This document shows, in pieces, positions 38,088 through 47,163 of a stretch of DNA of 49,683 bases (position 1 is its first letter; every line of letters begins with the position of its first letter). A model generated the notes under the pieces. The model saw nothing but the letters and a program-made list of their open reading frames with translations. It was not told the origin of the DNA and did no database searches. Made by a program: the position numbers and the translations under genes. Origin of the DNA: Acidobacteriota bacterium (GTDB lineage: Bacteria > Acidobacteriota > JAAYUB01). Location: contig JAKQOW010000179.1 in NCBI GenBank assembly GCA_029565065.1, positions 1 to 49,683 of the forward strand. The letters are read 5' to 3'.

Positions 38088-39224
38088 ATGCTCAGCAAGC
38101 GAGACATCGAGCAGATCCGCGGCTTTCGCTCGCCGGATCATCCGGTGGTCTCCGTCTATCTGAACACCGACGGGAAGAGCGGGTCCAAAAAGGAGGTTGA
38201 GACCCGGCTTAAGGAAATGACCCGACTGGCCCGCGTCCAGATCGAATCGGACCCGCGGCGGGACTATCGTCGCGAGGCCCTCGCTGAAATCCAGCGCGTC
38301 GAAAACCACATCGTGAAAAATTACAAGGAGTTCAACGTCCGCGGCCTGGCCTTGTTCAGCTGCTCGCCCGCCGGATTCTGGCACGAGGTGGAATTGCCGC
38401 GGCCACCCCGCAACCGGTTCCTGGTGGGCGAGGCGCCCCACGTGCGGCCGCTCCATTTCCAGGAGATCGAGTACCACCGCTTCTGCACCGCGTTGGTGGA
38501 CAAGTCGGACGCCCGCATCTACATCATCCACAAAGGGACCATCCTGGAATACAAGCGGATCGCCGACGAGGTGCCGGCGCGCGTGCGGCGCGGCGGCTGG
38601 TCCGGCTACGACGAGAAACGGACCGCCCGCAAACGCGATCACAAGATCAGTGAGCATTTCCACCACGTTGCCGACACCCTGTTCCAGCTCTACAAGCGCG
38701 ACCAGTTCGAATGGCTGATCCTGGGGTGCAAAAACGAATACGAGGCGGAATTTCAGGAAGGGCTCCACTCCTACCTGAAAGAGCGGCTGGTGGCCGAACT
38801 CGATCTGCCCGTGGACACGCCCGAACACGAAGTGCTGGAGCGCTCGGCGCGGGTGGAGAAGGGGCTAGTCTACAAGGACCACTGCCGCCAGGTGGAGCGC
38901 CTGCACCACACCGTCGCCTCAGGCGGCCTGGCGGTGAACGGACTCGAGGAGACCCTCCGTTACCTCAACGCCCAGGGGTTGGAGACCCTGGTGGTCGCCC
39001 GCGATTTTCAGACGGCCGGTTCCGTTTGCAGCCACTGCGGCTATCTGGGGATTCTGGACCGAGTCTGTCCGCTGTGCAACGTGAGCATGGTGGAGATCAC
39101 CGACGTGGTGACCGCGGCCATCGACCGGTCGCTGGAGCACAACTGCGAGGTGCTGCAGGTCTACGAGGGCGTGGGTCTGGAGAACAGCGGGCAAATCGGC
39201 GCGTTCACCCGGTTCCGTCTCTAG
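38088..39224 (+). CDS. Bacterial archaeo-eukaryotic release factor family (baeRF) protein
   Basis: A protein of 378 residues with a strong GGAGGAGG site. The N-terminal domain (PVVSVYLNTDG, about 19-29), a central eRF1-like domain with RRGGWSGYDEKR (about 168-178) at the place of the GGQ loop, and a C-terminal domain that includes a CxxC...CxxC zinc ribbon (CSHCGYLGILDRVCPLC). baeRF proteins are distant relatives of aRF1/eRF1 and Vms1 and are suspected to act on stalled ribosomes. Here the Gln of GGQ is replaced by Trp, so peptidyl-tRNA hydrolysis is not assured. The specific baeRF subfamily (10-like) is my best guess. Confidence 0.8.
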   Translation: MLSKRDIEQIRGFRSPDHPVVSVYLNTDGKSGSKKEVETRLKEMTRLARVQIESDPRRDYRREALAEIQRVENHIVKNYKEFNVRGLALFSCSPAGFWHEVELPRPPRNRFLVGEAPHVRPLHFQEIEYHRFCTALVDKSDARIYIIHKGTILEYKRIADEVPARVRRGGWSGYDEKRTARKRDHKISEHFHHVADTLFQLYKRDQFEWLILGCKNEYEAEFQEGLHSYLKERLVAELDLPVDTPEHEVLERSARVEKGLVYKDHCRQVERLHHTVASGGLAVNGLEETLRYLNAQGLETLVVARDFQTAGSVCSHCGYLGILDRVCPLCNVSMVEITDVVTAAIDRSLEHNCEVLQVYEGVGLENSGQIGAFTRFRL

Positions 39225-39251
39225 GCCTCGGGCAACCGGGCGGCAGCCGGT

Positions 39252-39776
39252 CTATTCAAACGAAACGATCCGGAGGCTCACGCGGCCCGGTGTCCAGCCG
39301 GACGGTGCGTCGTTCGGGTGGACGATGAACCGGCGCTGCTGCCCGGGGAGGAGCGGGTCGTTGCGGAGGATCTCGAACGACTCGGTGTGGATCCGGTTGG
39401 ATGCCGGGGCGATCCGCATCTCGAGAATCAGCTTGCTGACGGCCGTGGTGCCCGTGTTCTCGACCTGCCCCTGGACGAACGGCGCGGCGCCGGTGGCCGG
39501 CGAAGCCGGTTCGTACCGGATGACCAGGCGGCCCTGGCGCAGGGTGCGTACGCCCGGGGGCGCCTCCGGTTCGAGGGGGATTTCAGCCTTGTCGGCGGCG
39601 CGCTGGATCTCTTCCCACGGCGACTTCAAGAACCGGCTCCAATCGAATCGCCGGAAAAATTGGGGCATGAGCGCCAGGAGCGCGACTGCGGCGAGGAGTG
39701 CGACGACCGCGGCGTAGCCGAACAGCGTCCCGAAGCTCAGGCGGGGGCGCGAACCGGATATGGATCGTGGGCGCAT
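39252..39776 (-). CDS. Membrane-anchored protein with FxLYD-like C-terminal domain
   Basis: A protein of 174 residues from the ATG at 39776 (GAGG upstream). An Arg-rich N-terminus is followed by one transmembrane helix (VVALLAAVALLALMPQF, about 24-42), a charged linker, and a beta domain (about 80-174) with VQGQVENTGTTAVSKLIL, which looks like the FxLYD or DUF3426-type envelope domain. Function unknown. It starts 7 nt after the stop of the D-cysteine desulfhydrase-like gene. Confidence 0.7.
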   Translation of the reverse strand: MRPRSISGSRPRLSFGTLFGYAAVVALLAAVALLALMPQFFRRFDWSRFLKSPWEEIQRAADKAEIPLEPEAPPGVRTLRQGRLVIRYEPASPATGAAPFVQGQVENTGTTAVSKLILEMRIAPASNRIHTESFEILRNDPLLPGQQRRFIVHPNDAPSGWTPGRVSLRIVSFE

Positions 39777-39783
39777 GGGAACC

Positions 39784-40770
39784 TCACGCGGGGGGATTGT
39801 CCAGCTGTGCGGCCATGCCCTCGGTGAAGAAGCCGGCCGCACCGCCGGTGTGGATGAAGACGACGGTGGCGTCCCGTTGCCAGCGGCCGGCTCCGATGTC
39901 GACGATGAGCGCGGCGGCCGCCTTGCCGGTGTAGGCCGGATCCAACAGCAGGCCTTCAGTCTGCAGAAAGAGCCGCATGGCGGTCAGGCAATCCGGGCCG
40001 GGGCGGGCATAGCCTGGTCCGATCTGGCGGCGGTTCAGCTCCACGGGCAGGGTGGGGCAGGGGCCGCCGCGGGCCTCGGCCACCAGGGCCTCCGCGCGCG
40101 GGAGGGGCCCCTCGCCGGGGATGGCGCCCACGTCCACCCCGACCAGCCGGCAGGGGGCGGGCGCTTCGAGGTGGCCGAGCAGCAGACCGGCCAGCGTCCC
40201 GCCGGTGCCCGTGGCGGAGTAGATGGCGGCCGGCGACACTCCCAGCGTCCGGCACTGGCTGGCGATTTCATGCCAGCAGTCTGCATAGCCGCGGATGCCC
40301 ACGACGGTGCTGCCCCCCAGGGGGATGAGGTAAGGCCGGTTGCCCGCCCGGGCCAGTCGGCGGCAGCAGTCCTGCATCGCCTCCTCCAGGTCGTCCGGCT
40401 CGTAGCGGTCCACGTACTCAGGGGTGATGCCGAGCAGCCGGTGCACCAGGAGATTGCCGCAGGGGAGGCCCGGGGCCGGGCGCGACAGCACCAGGAGCGC
40501 CTCCAGTCCGGCCATTCGGGCGCAGACGGCGGTCTGGGCCGCGTGGTTGGACTGGGCGCCCCCGCCGGTGACGACATGGGTGGCGCCGGCGCGGCGCGCG
40601 TCGGCCAGCAGGTACTCCAGCTTGCGGATCTTGTTCCCGCCGACGATCCGGCCGGTCAGGTCGTCCCGCTTGATCAGGATCCGGGGGCCGCCGAGAATGC
40701 GGCTCAGGCTCGCCGCTTCGACCAGCGGTGTGGGCGTCAGGGCCAGGGGAAAGCGCTCGGAATCCCTCAT
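39784..40770 (-). CDS. D-cysteine desulfhydrase / ACC deaminase-family PLP enzyme
   Basis: A protein of 328 residues, fold-type II PLP enzyme. PLP-lysine in RIVGGNKIRKLEYLL (about 46-58), the substrate-carboxylate loop GGAQSNHAAQTA and the phosphate-binding GTGGTLAGLL are visible. The family includes D-cysteine desulfhydrase (to pyruvate, sulfide and ammonia) and 1-aminocyclopropane-1-carboxylate deaminase; the first is more usual in such bacteria, but the two are hard to separate by eye. Upstream of the membrane-anchored unknown, divergent from the SpeE-like gene. Confidence 0.85.
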   Translation of the reverse strand: MRDSERFPLALTPTPLVEAASLSRILGGPRILIKRDDLTGRIVGGNKIRKLEYLLADARRAGATHVVTGGGAQSNHAAQTAVCARMAGLEALLVLSRPAPGLPCGNLLVHRLLGITPEYVDRYEPDDLEEAMQDCCRRLARAGNRPYLIPLGGSTVVGIRGYADCWHEIASQCRTLGVSPAAIYSATGTGGTLAGLLLGHLEAPAPCRLVGVDVGAIPGEGPLPRAEALVAEARGGPCPTLPVELNRRQIGPGYARPGPDCLTAMRLFLQTEGLLLDPAYTGKAAAALIVDIGAGRWQRDATVVFIHTGGAAGFFTEGMAAQLDNPPA

Positions 40771-40803
40771 GCTGCCTCGTCCGGTGGCGGATGATGGCTA
40801 TGT

Positions 40804-40809
40804 TACAAT
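40804..40809 (+). promoter_or_regulatory. Possible -10 of the SpeE-like gene
   Basis: TACAAT about 27 nt before the start codon at 40836, without a clear -35. Confidence 0.3.
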
Positions 40810-40835
40810 ACCCGCAATCAAATGGAAAGGTCCCG

Positions 40836-43169
40836 ATGAAAGCGGTCTTCGCTCCAATGGCATTCCTGCTGGGTTTACTGGCCATGGCGGGCCAGTTGGT
40901 CGTCATGCGAGGCGGGCTGGCCGTCTTCCACGGCAATGAGCTGATGATCGCGCTGATGTTCGTCTTCTGGTTCGCCGGCATCGCCCTCGGGTCGCTGGTG
41001 TGGGGACGGGTGCGCGGCCGCGCGGCGGGTGCGGCGCGGTGGTGGCCCGCGGTCCTGGCCGCCCTGCCCATCATGGCTGCCGCCCAGCTGGCCGTCCTGT
41101 ACACGGTGCGGGACTGGCTCGGCGTGTCCCCCGGACTCTACCTGGATGTCCGGCACGCCCTTCCGGCCTGCGCGCTGGGGGTCCTGCCCGTTGCCCTGCT
41201 GGTGGGGCTGGCGTTCCCCATGGCAGCCGAGCAGGTGCCGAGTCTGCGGTCGGACGGTCGGGTGTCGGGCGCCCCCGGCCGAGTGTACTGGCTCGAAGGG
41301 CTCGGCAGCCTGGCCGGCGGACTGGCGTACACGTTCTGGTGGGCCGGCCGCTGGCCGCCGCTCCGTGTGCTCGGCCTGATCGAAGTGATCGTGCTGGCGG
41401 TGCTGACCGCCGGGTGGACACTGGCGGCGACCGGGTGGCGGATGCCGGATGCGCCGGCGCACTTGCGCCGGCAGCGCGCGCGTCGGGCGGCCTGGGTGCT
41501 CGGGGCGGCGACCGGCATCGCGGCGGCGGCGCTGGTCGCGGGCGTGGCCGACCGCCTGCAGGCCGCGCTGGACAGCGCGTACTGGCGGGTGCTGGCGCCG
41601 GGCGTCCGACTGGTCGAGCTCCGGGAATCCCGCTATCAGCTTCTGGCGCTGGGGGAGCGGGAGGGACAGTTCACGCTCTATCTCAACGGCATGCAGGCCG
41701 TCTCGTTCCCCGAACCGTTCGTGGTCAACATGCGAGTGCACTTCCTCATGAATCAGCACCGGCAGCCGGAGCGGGTGCTGGTGGTGGGCCGCGGTTTGGA
41801 GGGGGAGATCCAGCGGATGCTGGACTACCCGGTGCGCCGCGTGACGCTGGTCAGCCTGGACCCGGCGGATGCCGAGGTCGTGGCGGCGCACCTGCCGCCG
41901 GAAGACCGGCGGGCGTTGGCGGATCCGCGACTTGTCCGCGTCTCGGGTGATGCAGCCGAGTTTCTTGCCGGCACACCGGATCGGTTCGACCTCATCGTGC
42001 TCCACACGCCGCCGCCGACCACCGCGGCGACCAACCGCTACTATACCCGGGAGTTCTTCGCCCGCTGCCGTTCCCGCCTGACCGCTGAGGGTGTGCTGGC
42101 GGTGGGACTGGACGGGAGCGAAAATGTGATCGCCGGCGACCTGGAGCGGTCGGTGGGCACGGTGTATCGGACGCTGCGGCGGGAGTTCCCGCAGGTGCTG
42201 GCCGCGCCCGGAACGCGGCTGACCTTCCTGGCCGCGGACACGCGCGGCGCGCCCACCGTGGCGCCCGATGAGCTGGCCCGGCGGTTCGAGAGCCGCGGCC
42301 TGGCCCGGAGCGACTGGTTCACGTCCCGCCATTTCAGGCTCCTCCTGCCGGAGGAACGCGTCGCCTGGCTGCGCGGGCTGATGGCCCGGGCCGATCCGTC
42401 GTGGGAGAACACGGAGCGGCGACCCGTGAGCTACCTCCTCAACCTGCGGGTGTGGGACCTGACCACCGGCGGGCGCCTGCGCGGTTGGCTTGACGCCGTG
42501 GCGGCGCTGAACATCATCCGGTTGGGCGGGATCGCCGGAGCGGTTCTGCTGGCGTTGCTGGCGCTCGGCCGATTCATGGCGGTGCGCCGCGGCACCGGCC
42601 GGGCGGCGGCCGGGGGCGCCACGGTCGGCGTGTTTCTGTTCGGCTTCCTGGGCATGGGGCTGGAAATCCTCCTGCTGTACCGTGTTCAGAACCTCTTCGG
42701 CTTCGTCTACTCCATGATGGGCGCGCTCATCGGCGTGTTCATGCTGGGCCTGGCCGCAGGCGCCTGGTGGATGGACAACCGGCCGGATTGGCCGGCCGTC
42801 CGGATGGGGCGATGGGCGTTCCGGCTCCTACCCGGCCTGGGCATCGCCCTCTGCGTGGCGGTGACGCTCACCGCTACTGGCCGGTCCGCCGCAACTTTGC
42901 CGGCAATCGTCGCGCTGATGCTCGCGGCCGGTCTGCTGACCGGCCTCTACTTTCCGCTGGCTGCCCGCATGCAGACGGGCGGCTCCGGCGGTCCGACCGC
43001 GGTCGCCGGCCGTATCAACGCCAGCGACCACCTGGGCGCGCTGGCCGGCGCCGGCCTGACCGGACTGCTGTTCCTGCCGGCGCTGGGCGACTCGCAGACA
43101 CCCGTGTATTTCGCGCTCCTGATGCTGTTCCTGCCGGCTTGGGGCCTGATCATCCGCCCACGCGGGTGA
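40836..43169 (+). CDS. Fused membrane protein / spermidine-synthase-like protein
   Basis: A protein of 777 residues from the ATG at 40836 (GGAAAGG upstream). About 7-8 TM helices (1-240), a soluble spermidine synthase-like Rossmann domain (about 245-555) and another 6 or so helices (about 560-775). The nucleotide-binding loop that is normally GGGDG reads VVGRGLEGEI (about 315-324), followed by LVSLDPADAEV, which places an acidic residue on the second strand. The aminopropyl-transfer site motif is not clearly kept (LIVLHTPPPTTAATN). These fused proteins occur in several phyla and have no settled substrate. Island 3 begins directly after the stop. Confidence 0.8.
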   Translation: MKAVFAPMAFLLGLLAMAGQLVVMRGGLAVFHGNELMIALMFVFWFAGIALGSLVWGRVRGRAAGAARWWPAVLAALPIMAAAQLAVLYTVRDWLGVSPGLYLDVRHALPACALGVLPVALLVGLAFPMAAEQVPSLRSDGRVSGAPGRVYWLEGLGSLAGGLAYTFWWAGRWPPLRVLGLIEVIVLAVLTAGWTLAATGWRMPDAPAHLRRQRARRAAWVLGAATGIAAAALVAGVADRLQAALDSAYWRVLAPGVRLVELRESRYQLLALGEREGQFTLYLNGMQAVSFPEPFVVNMRVHFLMNQHRQPERVLVVGRGLEGEIQRMLDYPVRRVTLVSLDPADAEVVAAHLPPEDRRALADPRLVRVSGDAAEFLAGTPDRFDLIVLHTPPPTTAATNRYYTREFFARCRSRLTAEGVLAVGLDGSENVIAGDLERSVGTVYRTLRREFPQVLAAPGTRLTFLAADTRGAPTVAPDELARRFESRGLARSDWFTSRHFRLLLPEERVAWLRGLMARADPSWENTERRPVSYLLNLRVWDLTTGGRLRGWLDAVAALNIIRLGGIAGAVLLALLALGRFMAVRRGTGRAAAGGATVGVFLFGFLGMGLEILLLYRVQNLFGFVYSMMGALIGVFMLGLAAGAWWMDNRPDWPAVRMGRWAFRLLPGLGIALCVAVTLTATGRSAATLPAIVALMLAAGLLTGLYFPLAARMQTGGSGGPTAVAGRINASDHLGALAGAGLTGLLFLPALGDSQTPVYFALLMLFLPAWGLIIRPRG

Positions 43170-43179
43170 GACGGTTAAT

Positions 43180-43629
43180 AGAAAACAGTGAACGGTGAAC
43201 AGTAGATGGCAAATGGTTCATAGGTGAATCGGTGAATGGGGAATGGGTGAATCTGTGAATGTGGTGAATGGGTAAATGGGTGAATCGGTGAATTGGTGAA
43301 CGGATACTAGGATCTGGATTCTGTGATCCAGTACCCAGAACCCAGGTCCCAGGTCCGATTTCCGATGTCCGAATTCCGATGTCCGATACAGTTGATGGTT
43401 GATCTTGATGGGTGATCGTTGATTGCAGGGAACGAGCCTTGAACACCCAACTCCGATCCCCGAATTCCGAACCCCGAGCCCCGAACCCCGAGCCCCGAGC
43501 CCCACGCTCCGATCACGATTACGAATTACGAGCACGATTACGAGTCACGAGCACGAATCCAACACCGTTCACCATTGCCTGTTCACTGTTCACCGTTCAC
43601 TCCTAACTCCTATCTCCTATCTACTAACT
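43180..43629. repeat. Repeat island 3: ordered degenerate word arrays
   Basis: Fills the gap between the SpeE-like gene and the terminator of the TonB receptor gene. On +: GTGAACGG/GGTGAATGG words (43185-43302), CTAGGATCTGG and CCCAGGTCC words (43308-43352), GATGTCCGAATTCC words (43355-43385), GTTGATGG/TGATC words (43391-43422), CCCCGAGCC words (43455-43505), GATTACGA words (43515-43552), GTTCACC words (43566-43598) and CTCCTATC words (43600-43625). The order is the mirror of island 1 read on +, that is, the same order when both are read away from the neighbouring gene. Confidence 0.85.
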
Positions 43630-43662
43630 AAAAAAAAAGGGGAAAGCCTTTCGGCTTTCCCC
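43630..43662 (-). terminator. Intrinsic terminator of the TonB-type receptor gene
   Basis: A 10-bp stem GGGGAAAGCC/GGCTTTCCCC (43639-43648 and 43653-43662) with a 4-nt loop. On the minus strand it is followed by nine T (43638-43630). It lies 50 nt past the stop codon. Confidence 0.93.
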
Positions 43663-43711
43663 TGGATGGAACGAGCGGCCGGCGATAAAACCGGCCGGTG
43701 GTTGAACGACG

Positions 43712-46700
43712 CTAGAAGATGTACCGGATGCCGAACTGCATCTGCCAGCGGGACAGGAGCTGGTCCGTGTCGTACCGGTTGGTGCCGGTCTTGAGGAAGG
43801 CGTACTTCGGCTTGCCGGTGGCGGAGTCGACGCCGCCATAGCTCAACGGCGCATCGCCGCGGTAGTACACGTACTGGTACTTGCCCCAGCTGCTGTTGAA
43901 CAGGTTCAGGAAGTTCTGGATGTCCCAGGAGAACTGCAGTTTGTGGCCCTCGAGGCCGGGGATGGAGAAGTCCTGGAGCAGCCGGAAGTCGGCGCGGTGA
44001 TACCACGGTTCGTAGCTGGCGTTCCGGGGGATGATCTGGCCGCGGTACTTGGACAGGCCCTCGTCGCCCTCGATGTAGGCGTTCAGGTCGGCCCAGGTGC
44101 CGCCGGTCAGGATGATCTCGTCTTCGGACCGCGGGACGTAGATCAGGTCGTTGTAGTAGCTGCCGTCGTTGTTCTCATCGTCATAGAACCGGCTCGAGTA
44201 CGCCCGGCCTGAACGACCGTTGTAGAAGACGGTCAGGGTGGTGGGGTGCTTCTTGAGCAGGTCCAGCACGTAGGACACGCCGATGCCGATGCGATGGCGG
44301 ATGTCCTGGTTGGACGCCGTCAGGGACGGCCGGTTGGCGTCGATGCCGATGTGGTTGTACTGGAAGTTGGAACGCGCCTGGGAGCTGGAGCCGCTGTTCA
44401 CGTCCTGGGCGCCGCCGTAGTTGTAGGCGCCCTGGATGAAGCCGTTGTTGGGCAGGCGGCGCTGCAGCGAGAAGCTCAGGCTGTACTGGAAGCCCTCGCT
44501 GGTGTTCTTCAGGTAGATGACGTCGCTGAACGAGCTGGACCGGCGGCCGCCATAATAGGCCCGGCGATCCCAGGCGTCGTTGGCGGTCTGGACCAGGTTG
44601 ATGTTCTGGATCAGGACGTCGGAGATGTTCTGGGTGAAGATCCCCTCCACCGTTCCCTTCAGGCCCCACGGGAGTTCCCGGTCGTAGGCCAGGTCGATGC
44701 GCGCCACCTGCGGGAAGAGGAAATCCTTGTCCATGACGTTGATTTCGCTCGTCTGAATGGCGAAACCCTTGGGCTGGTTGTCGGGGTCGGGGACGAAAGC
44801 GGGCACGCTGCTGGTCACGTAGTAGCGGGTGAACTCGATGCCGGTGTTGCCGAACTGGTTCGAGATCCACACGTACGGGGTCCGGCCGGAGAACACGCCC
44901 ACGCCGCCGCGGAGCAGCGACTTGCCGTCACCGGCCATATCCCAGTTGAAGCCCAGGCGGGGCGACCACAGGATGTTGCCGGAGGCCATCTCTTGGGTGT
45001 CGATGCCGAACACATCCTCCACCAGCTGGTTGTAGCTGGGCTTGTCGCCGATGATGGGGATGTCCATGCGCAGGCCGAAGGTCAGGTTGAAGTTGGGCCT
45101 CATCTGGTAGGTGTCGCCGATGTAGAAGCCGAGCTGGGCCACGCCGAACTCGGCGGCCCACCGCGGTTCGCTGGCGATGTTGGAGAAGCTCAACTCGTAG
45201 CGGTTGGCGACGCCGGCTGCGAACTTGTCGAGGTTGGAGAAGCGGTAGGTGCCGAAATTGTCGCGGATGAACACGTTGGAGAAGTCGAAGATCTCGTTGT
45301 GCGTGCCGACCACCAGGGTGTGCTTGCCCAGGAAGAACGACAGGTTGTCGGTGATCTCGAGGACGTCCTGATCCAGGGAGTTCGCGGTGGAATAGCGCTC
45401 GGTGCCCGCCACCATGGTGTAGCCGTTCACGCCCACGCTGACGTTGGGGAACCGGTCGCCCGGGGTTGCGCGCGCGTCGCGGATGATGGTGTAGTTGATC
45501 CGGAACTCGTTGGCCATGTTGTCGCCGATGACGGAGTCGAGCTGGCCGACGGTGGAGTAAGTGTCGTTCTCCATCGTATAGCCGGCGTTGCCGAAGGAGA
45601 AGGAGTTGCCGGCGCGGGACAGGATGTCGCTCAGGGCGTCCACCCAGTTGAACCGGGCGGTGAGACGGTGCTTGTCGTTGATGTTGAAGTCGGCGCGGCC
45701 GAAGAACTTGTTGCTGTCGCGGCGGGCGGTGTACTCGCCGTAAGTTCCGGGATCATAGCCGTAAGCGGCGCAGATGTCGAGGAAGCGCTGCACGTCAGCC
45801 AGTGAGACCGCCGCGCCGCCCCAGTCGTTGCTGTTGCCGCTATCGTCAATGAGGTAATCGTTGGGCTGGCTCCGGCGGGTGATCTCGCCGTTGACGAAGA
45901 AGAAGAACTTGTCCTTCATGATGGGCCCGCCCAGGCGGAAGCCGTACTGCTGTTCCTTGAACTCGCCGACGGGGGTGTCATCCTCGCCTTTGCCCACGAG
46001 GGCGTCCCAACGGCCGTAGTAGAACACGGAGCCGTGCCACTGGTTGGTGCCGCTGCGGGTGATGGCGTTGATGCCGCCGCCGGTGAAGCCGCCCTGACGC
46101 ACGTCGTAGGGGGCGATGACGATCTGGAACTCCTGGATGGCGTCCAGGCTGATGGGGTTGGTGCCCGCCTGGCCGCCGGGGCTGCCGCTGTCGGCCAGAC
46201 CGAACAGGTCGTTGTTGACGGCGCCGTCGATCTGAACGTTGTTGTAGCGGTTGTTCTTGCCGGCCACGGAGTAGGCTTGGTCGCTGAAGTTCTCGCTGAT
46301 GTTGACCTGCGGCACCAGCCGGGTGAAGTCAGAGAAGTTCCGGGAGATGCTGGGCATGTTCTCGATGGCCGTCTGGCTGACATTGTGGGCGGCACCGGTG
46401 CGGGCGGTGCTGAGCTCCGCTTCGGAGGCGATGACGGTCACCTCGCCGAGGTCGACGTTGGCCAGGACGAGCTTGTACGAGAGTTGCTTGTTCTCGCCCA
46501 GCTTGACGTAGACGTCATTGGCGGTGTCGGTTTTGAAGCCTTCCATCGTCACGGTGACGGTGTAGGGGCCGCCGACGCGGACCGCGGGGATGTTGAACCG
46601 GCCGTCCGCACGGCTGATGGTGGTGTAGGTCGTTCCTGTGGGAACGTGAACAGCGGTGATTTCCGCCCCGGGGAGGGGCATCTCGTCGCTGCTCAGGATG

Positions 46701-46795
46701 ATGCCGCTGAATTCTGCCGTGGTGGAGCCCTGGCCGAGCACCAGCACCGGCATGCTGAGTAGCATCAGCAGCCCGATCCATAAGGTTTTGCGCAT
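43712..46795 (-). CDS. TonB-dependent receptor with N-terminal carboxypeptidase-regulatory-like domain (Oar-like)
   Basis: A protein of 1027 residues from the ATG at 46795 (AAGGAG upstream). Signal peptide about 1-20 (ending VLVLGQG), a CarboxypepD_reg-like domain (about 25-105, FSGIILSSDEMPLPGAEITAV), a plug (GAAHNVSQTAIENMPSISRN onward), then a large beta-barrel with many aromatic girdles, ending RWQMQFGIRYIF. Such Oar-like receptors are abundant in Acidobacteriota. A substrate cannot be named; polysaccharide or peptide uptake is plausible. Single-gene unit with a strong terminator. Confidence 0.92.
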   Translation of the reverse strand: MRKTLWIGLLMLLSMPVLVLGQGSTTAEFSGIILSSDEMPLPGAEITAVHVPTGTTYTTISRADGRFNIPAVRVGGPYTVTVTMEGFKTDTANDVYVKLGENKQLSYKLVLANVDLGEVTVIASEAELSTARTGAAHNVSQTAIENMPSISRNFSDFTRLVPQVNISENFSDQAYSVAGKNNRYNNVQIDGAVNNDLFGLADSGSPGGQAGTNPISLDAIQEFQIVIAPYDVRQGGFTGGGINAITRSGTNQWHGSVFYYGRWDALVGKGEDDTPVGEFKEQQYGFRLGGPIMKDKFFFFVNGEITRRSQPNDYLIDDSGNSNDWGGAAVSLADVQRFLDICAAYGYDPGTYGEYTARRDSNKFFGRADFNINDKHRLTARFNWVDALSDILSRAGNSFSFGNAGYTMENDTYSTVGQLDSVIGDNMANEFRINYTIIRDARATPGDRFPNVSVGVNGYTMVAGTERYSTANSLDQDVLEITDNLSFFLGKHTLVVGTHNEIFDFSNVFIRDNFGTYRFSNLDKFAAGVANRYELSFSNIASEPRWAAEFGVAQLGFYIGDTYQMRPNFNLTFGLRMDIPIIGDKPSYNQLVEDVFGIDTQEMASGNILWSPRLGFNWDMAGDGKSLLRGGVGVFSGRTPYVWISNQFGNTGIEFTRYYVTSSVPAFVPDPDNQPKGFAIQTSEINVMDKDFLFPQVARIDLAYDRELPWGLKGTVEGIFTQNISDVLIQNINLVQTANDAWDRRAYYGGRRSSSFSDVIYLKNTSEGFQYSLSFSLQRRLPNNGFIQGAYNYGGAQDVNSGSSSQARSNFQYNHIGIDANRPSLTASNQDIRHRIGIGVSYVLDLLKKHPTTLTVFYNGRSGRAYSSRFYDDENNDGSYYNDLIYVPRSEDEIILTGGTWADLNAYIEGDEGLSKYRGQIIPRNASYEPWYHRADFRLLQDFSIPGLEGHKLQFSWDIQNFLNLFNSSWGKYQYVYYRGDAPLSYGGVDSATGKPKYAFLKTGTNRYDTDQLLSRWQMQFGIRYIF

Positions 46796-47116
46796 AACGA
46801 AACAGCTCCTTAACAGAGGATTATTGCAAAAACAAAACGTCCGCGTCATGAGACTGCGCGTCCATCACACATTAGCGCTGCCGGCTGAAAAATTGATAAG
46901 GGTGTCCTGAGTTTTCAGTGTACGCAGAGGCGCCACCGCTGCTGGTTCCGGGAGATTGGGAACAACTATCCAACTGTCGCATCCGCTCGCAACTGCACCA
47001 CATGTCCTGTCGACATCCTCAGAACTGTTCGTGTGCGCCTCATTCTACTCAGGCTGAAACAGATTTTCAAGAGTGTATTTTGCGAGTCGAACAATTTTTT
47101 TTTGGAGGGGGGATTT
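46796..47116. other. AT-richer intergenic stretch without a recognisable gene
   Basis: Upstream of the receptor gene. It contains a small dyad GTTCC/GGAAC near 46945-46965, a run of nine T at 47095-47103 and a purine-rich patch. I could not find a convincing promoter pair, although the receptor's promoter must lie here. Confidence 0.4.
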
Positions 47117-47140
47117 GCGGCGCGGCAATTGCCGCGCCGC
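47117..47140 (-). terminator. Perfect 24-nt palindrome after the DUF4097-like gene
   Basis: Half-site GCGGCGCGGCAA. It forms a 10-bp stem with an AATT loop, 23 nt past the stop of the gene at 47164. On the minus strand an A-rich run, not a T-run, follows, so it is either a non-canonical terminator or a binding site. Confidence 0.45.
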
Positions 47141-47163
47141 GGTTCGGGTGATCGTCAGAGGGA

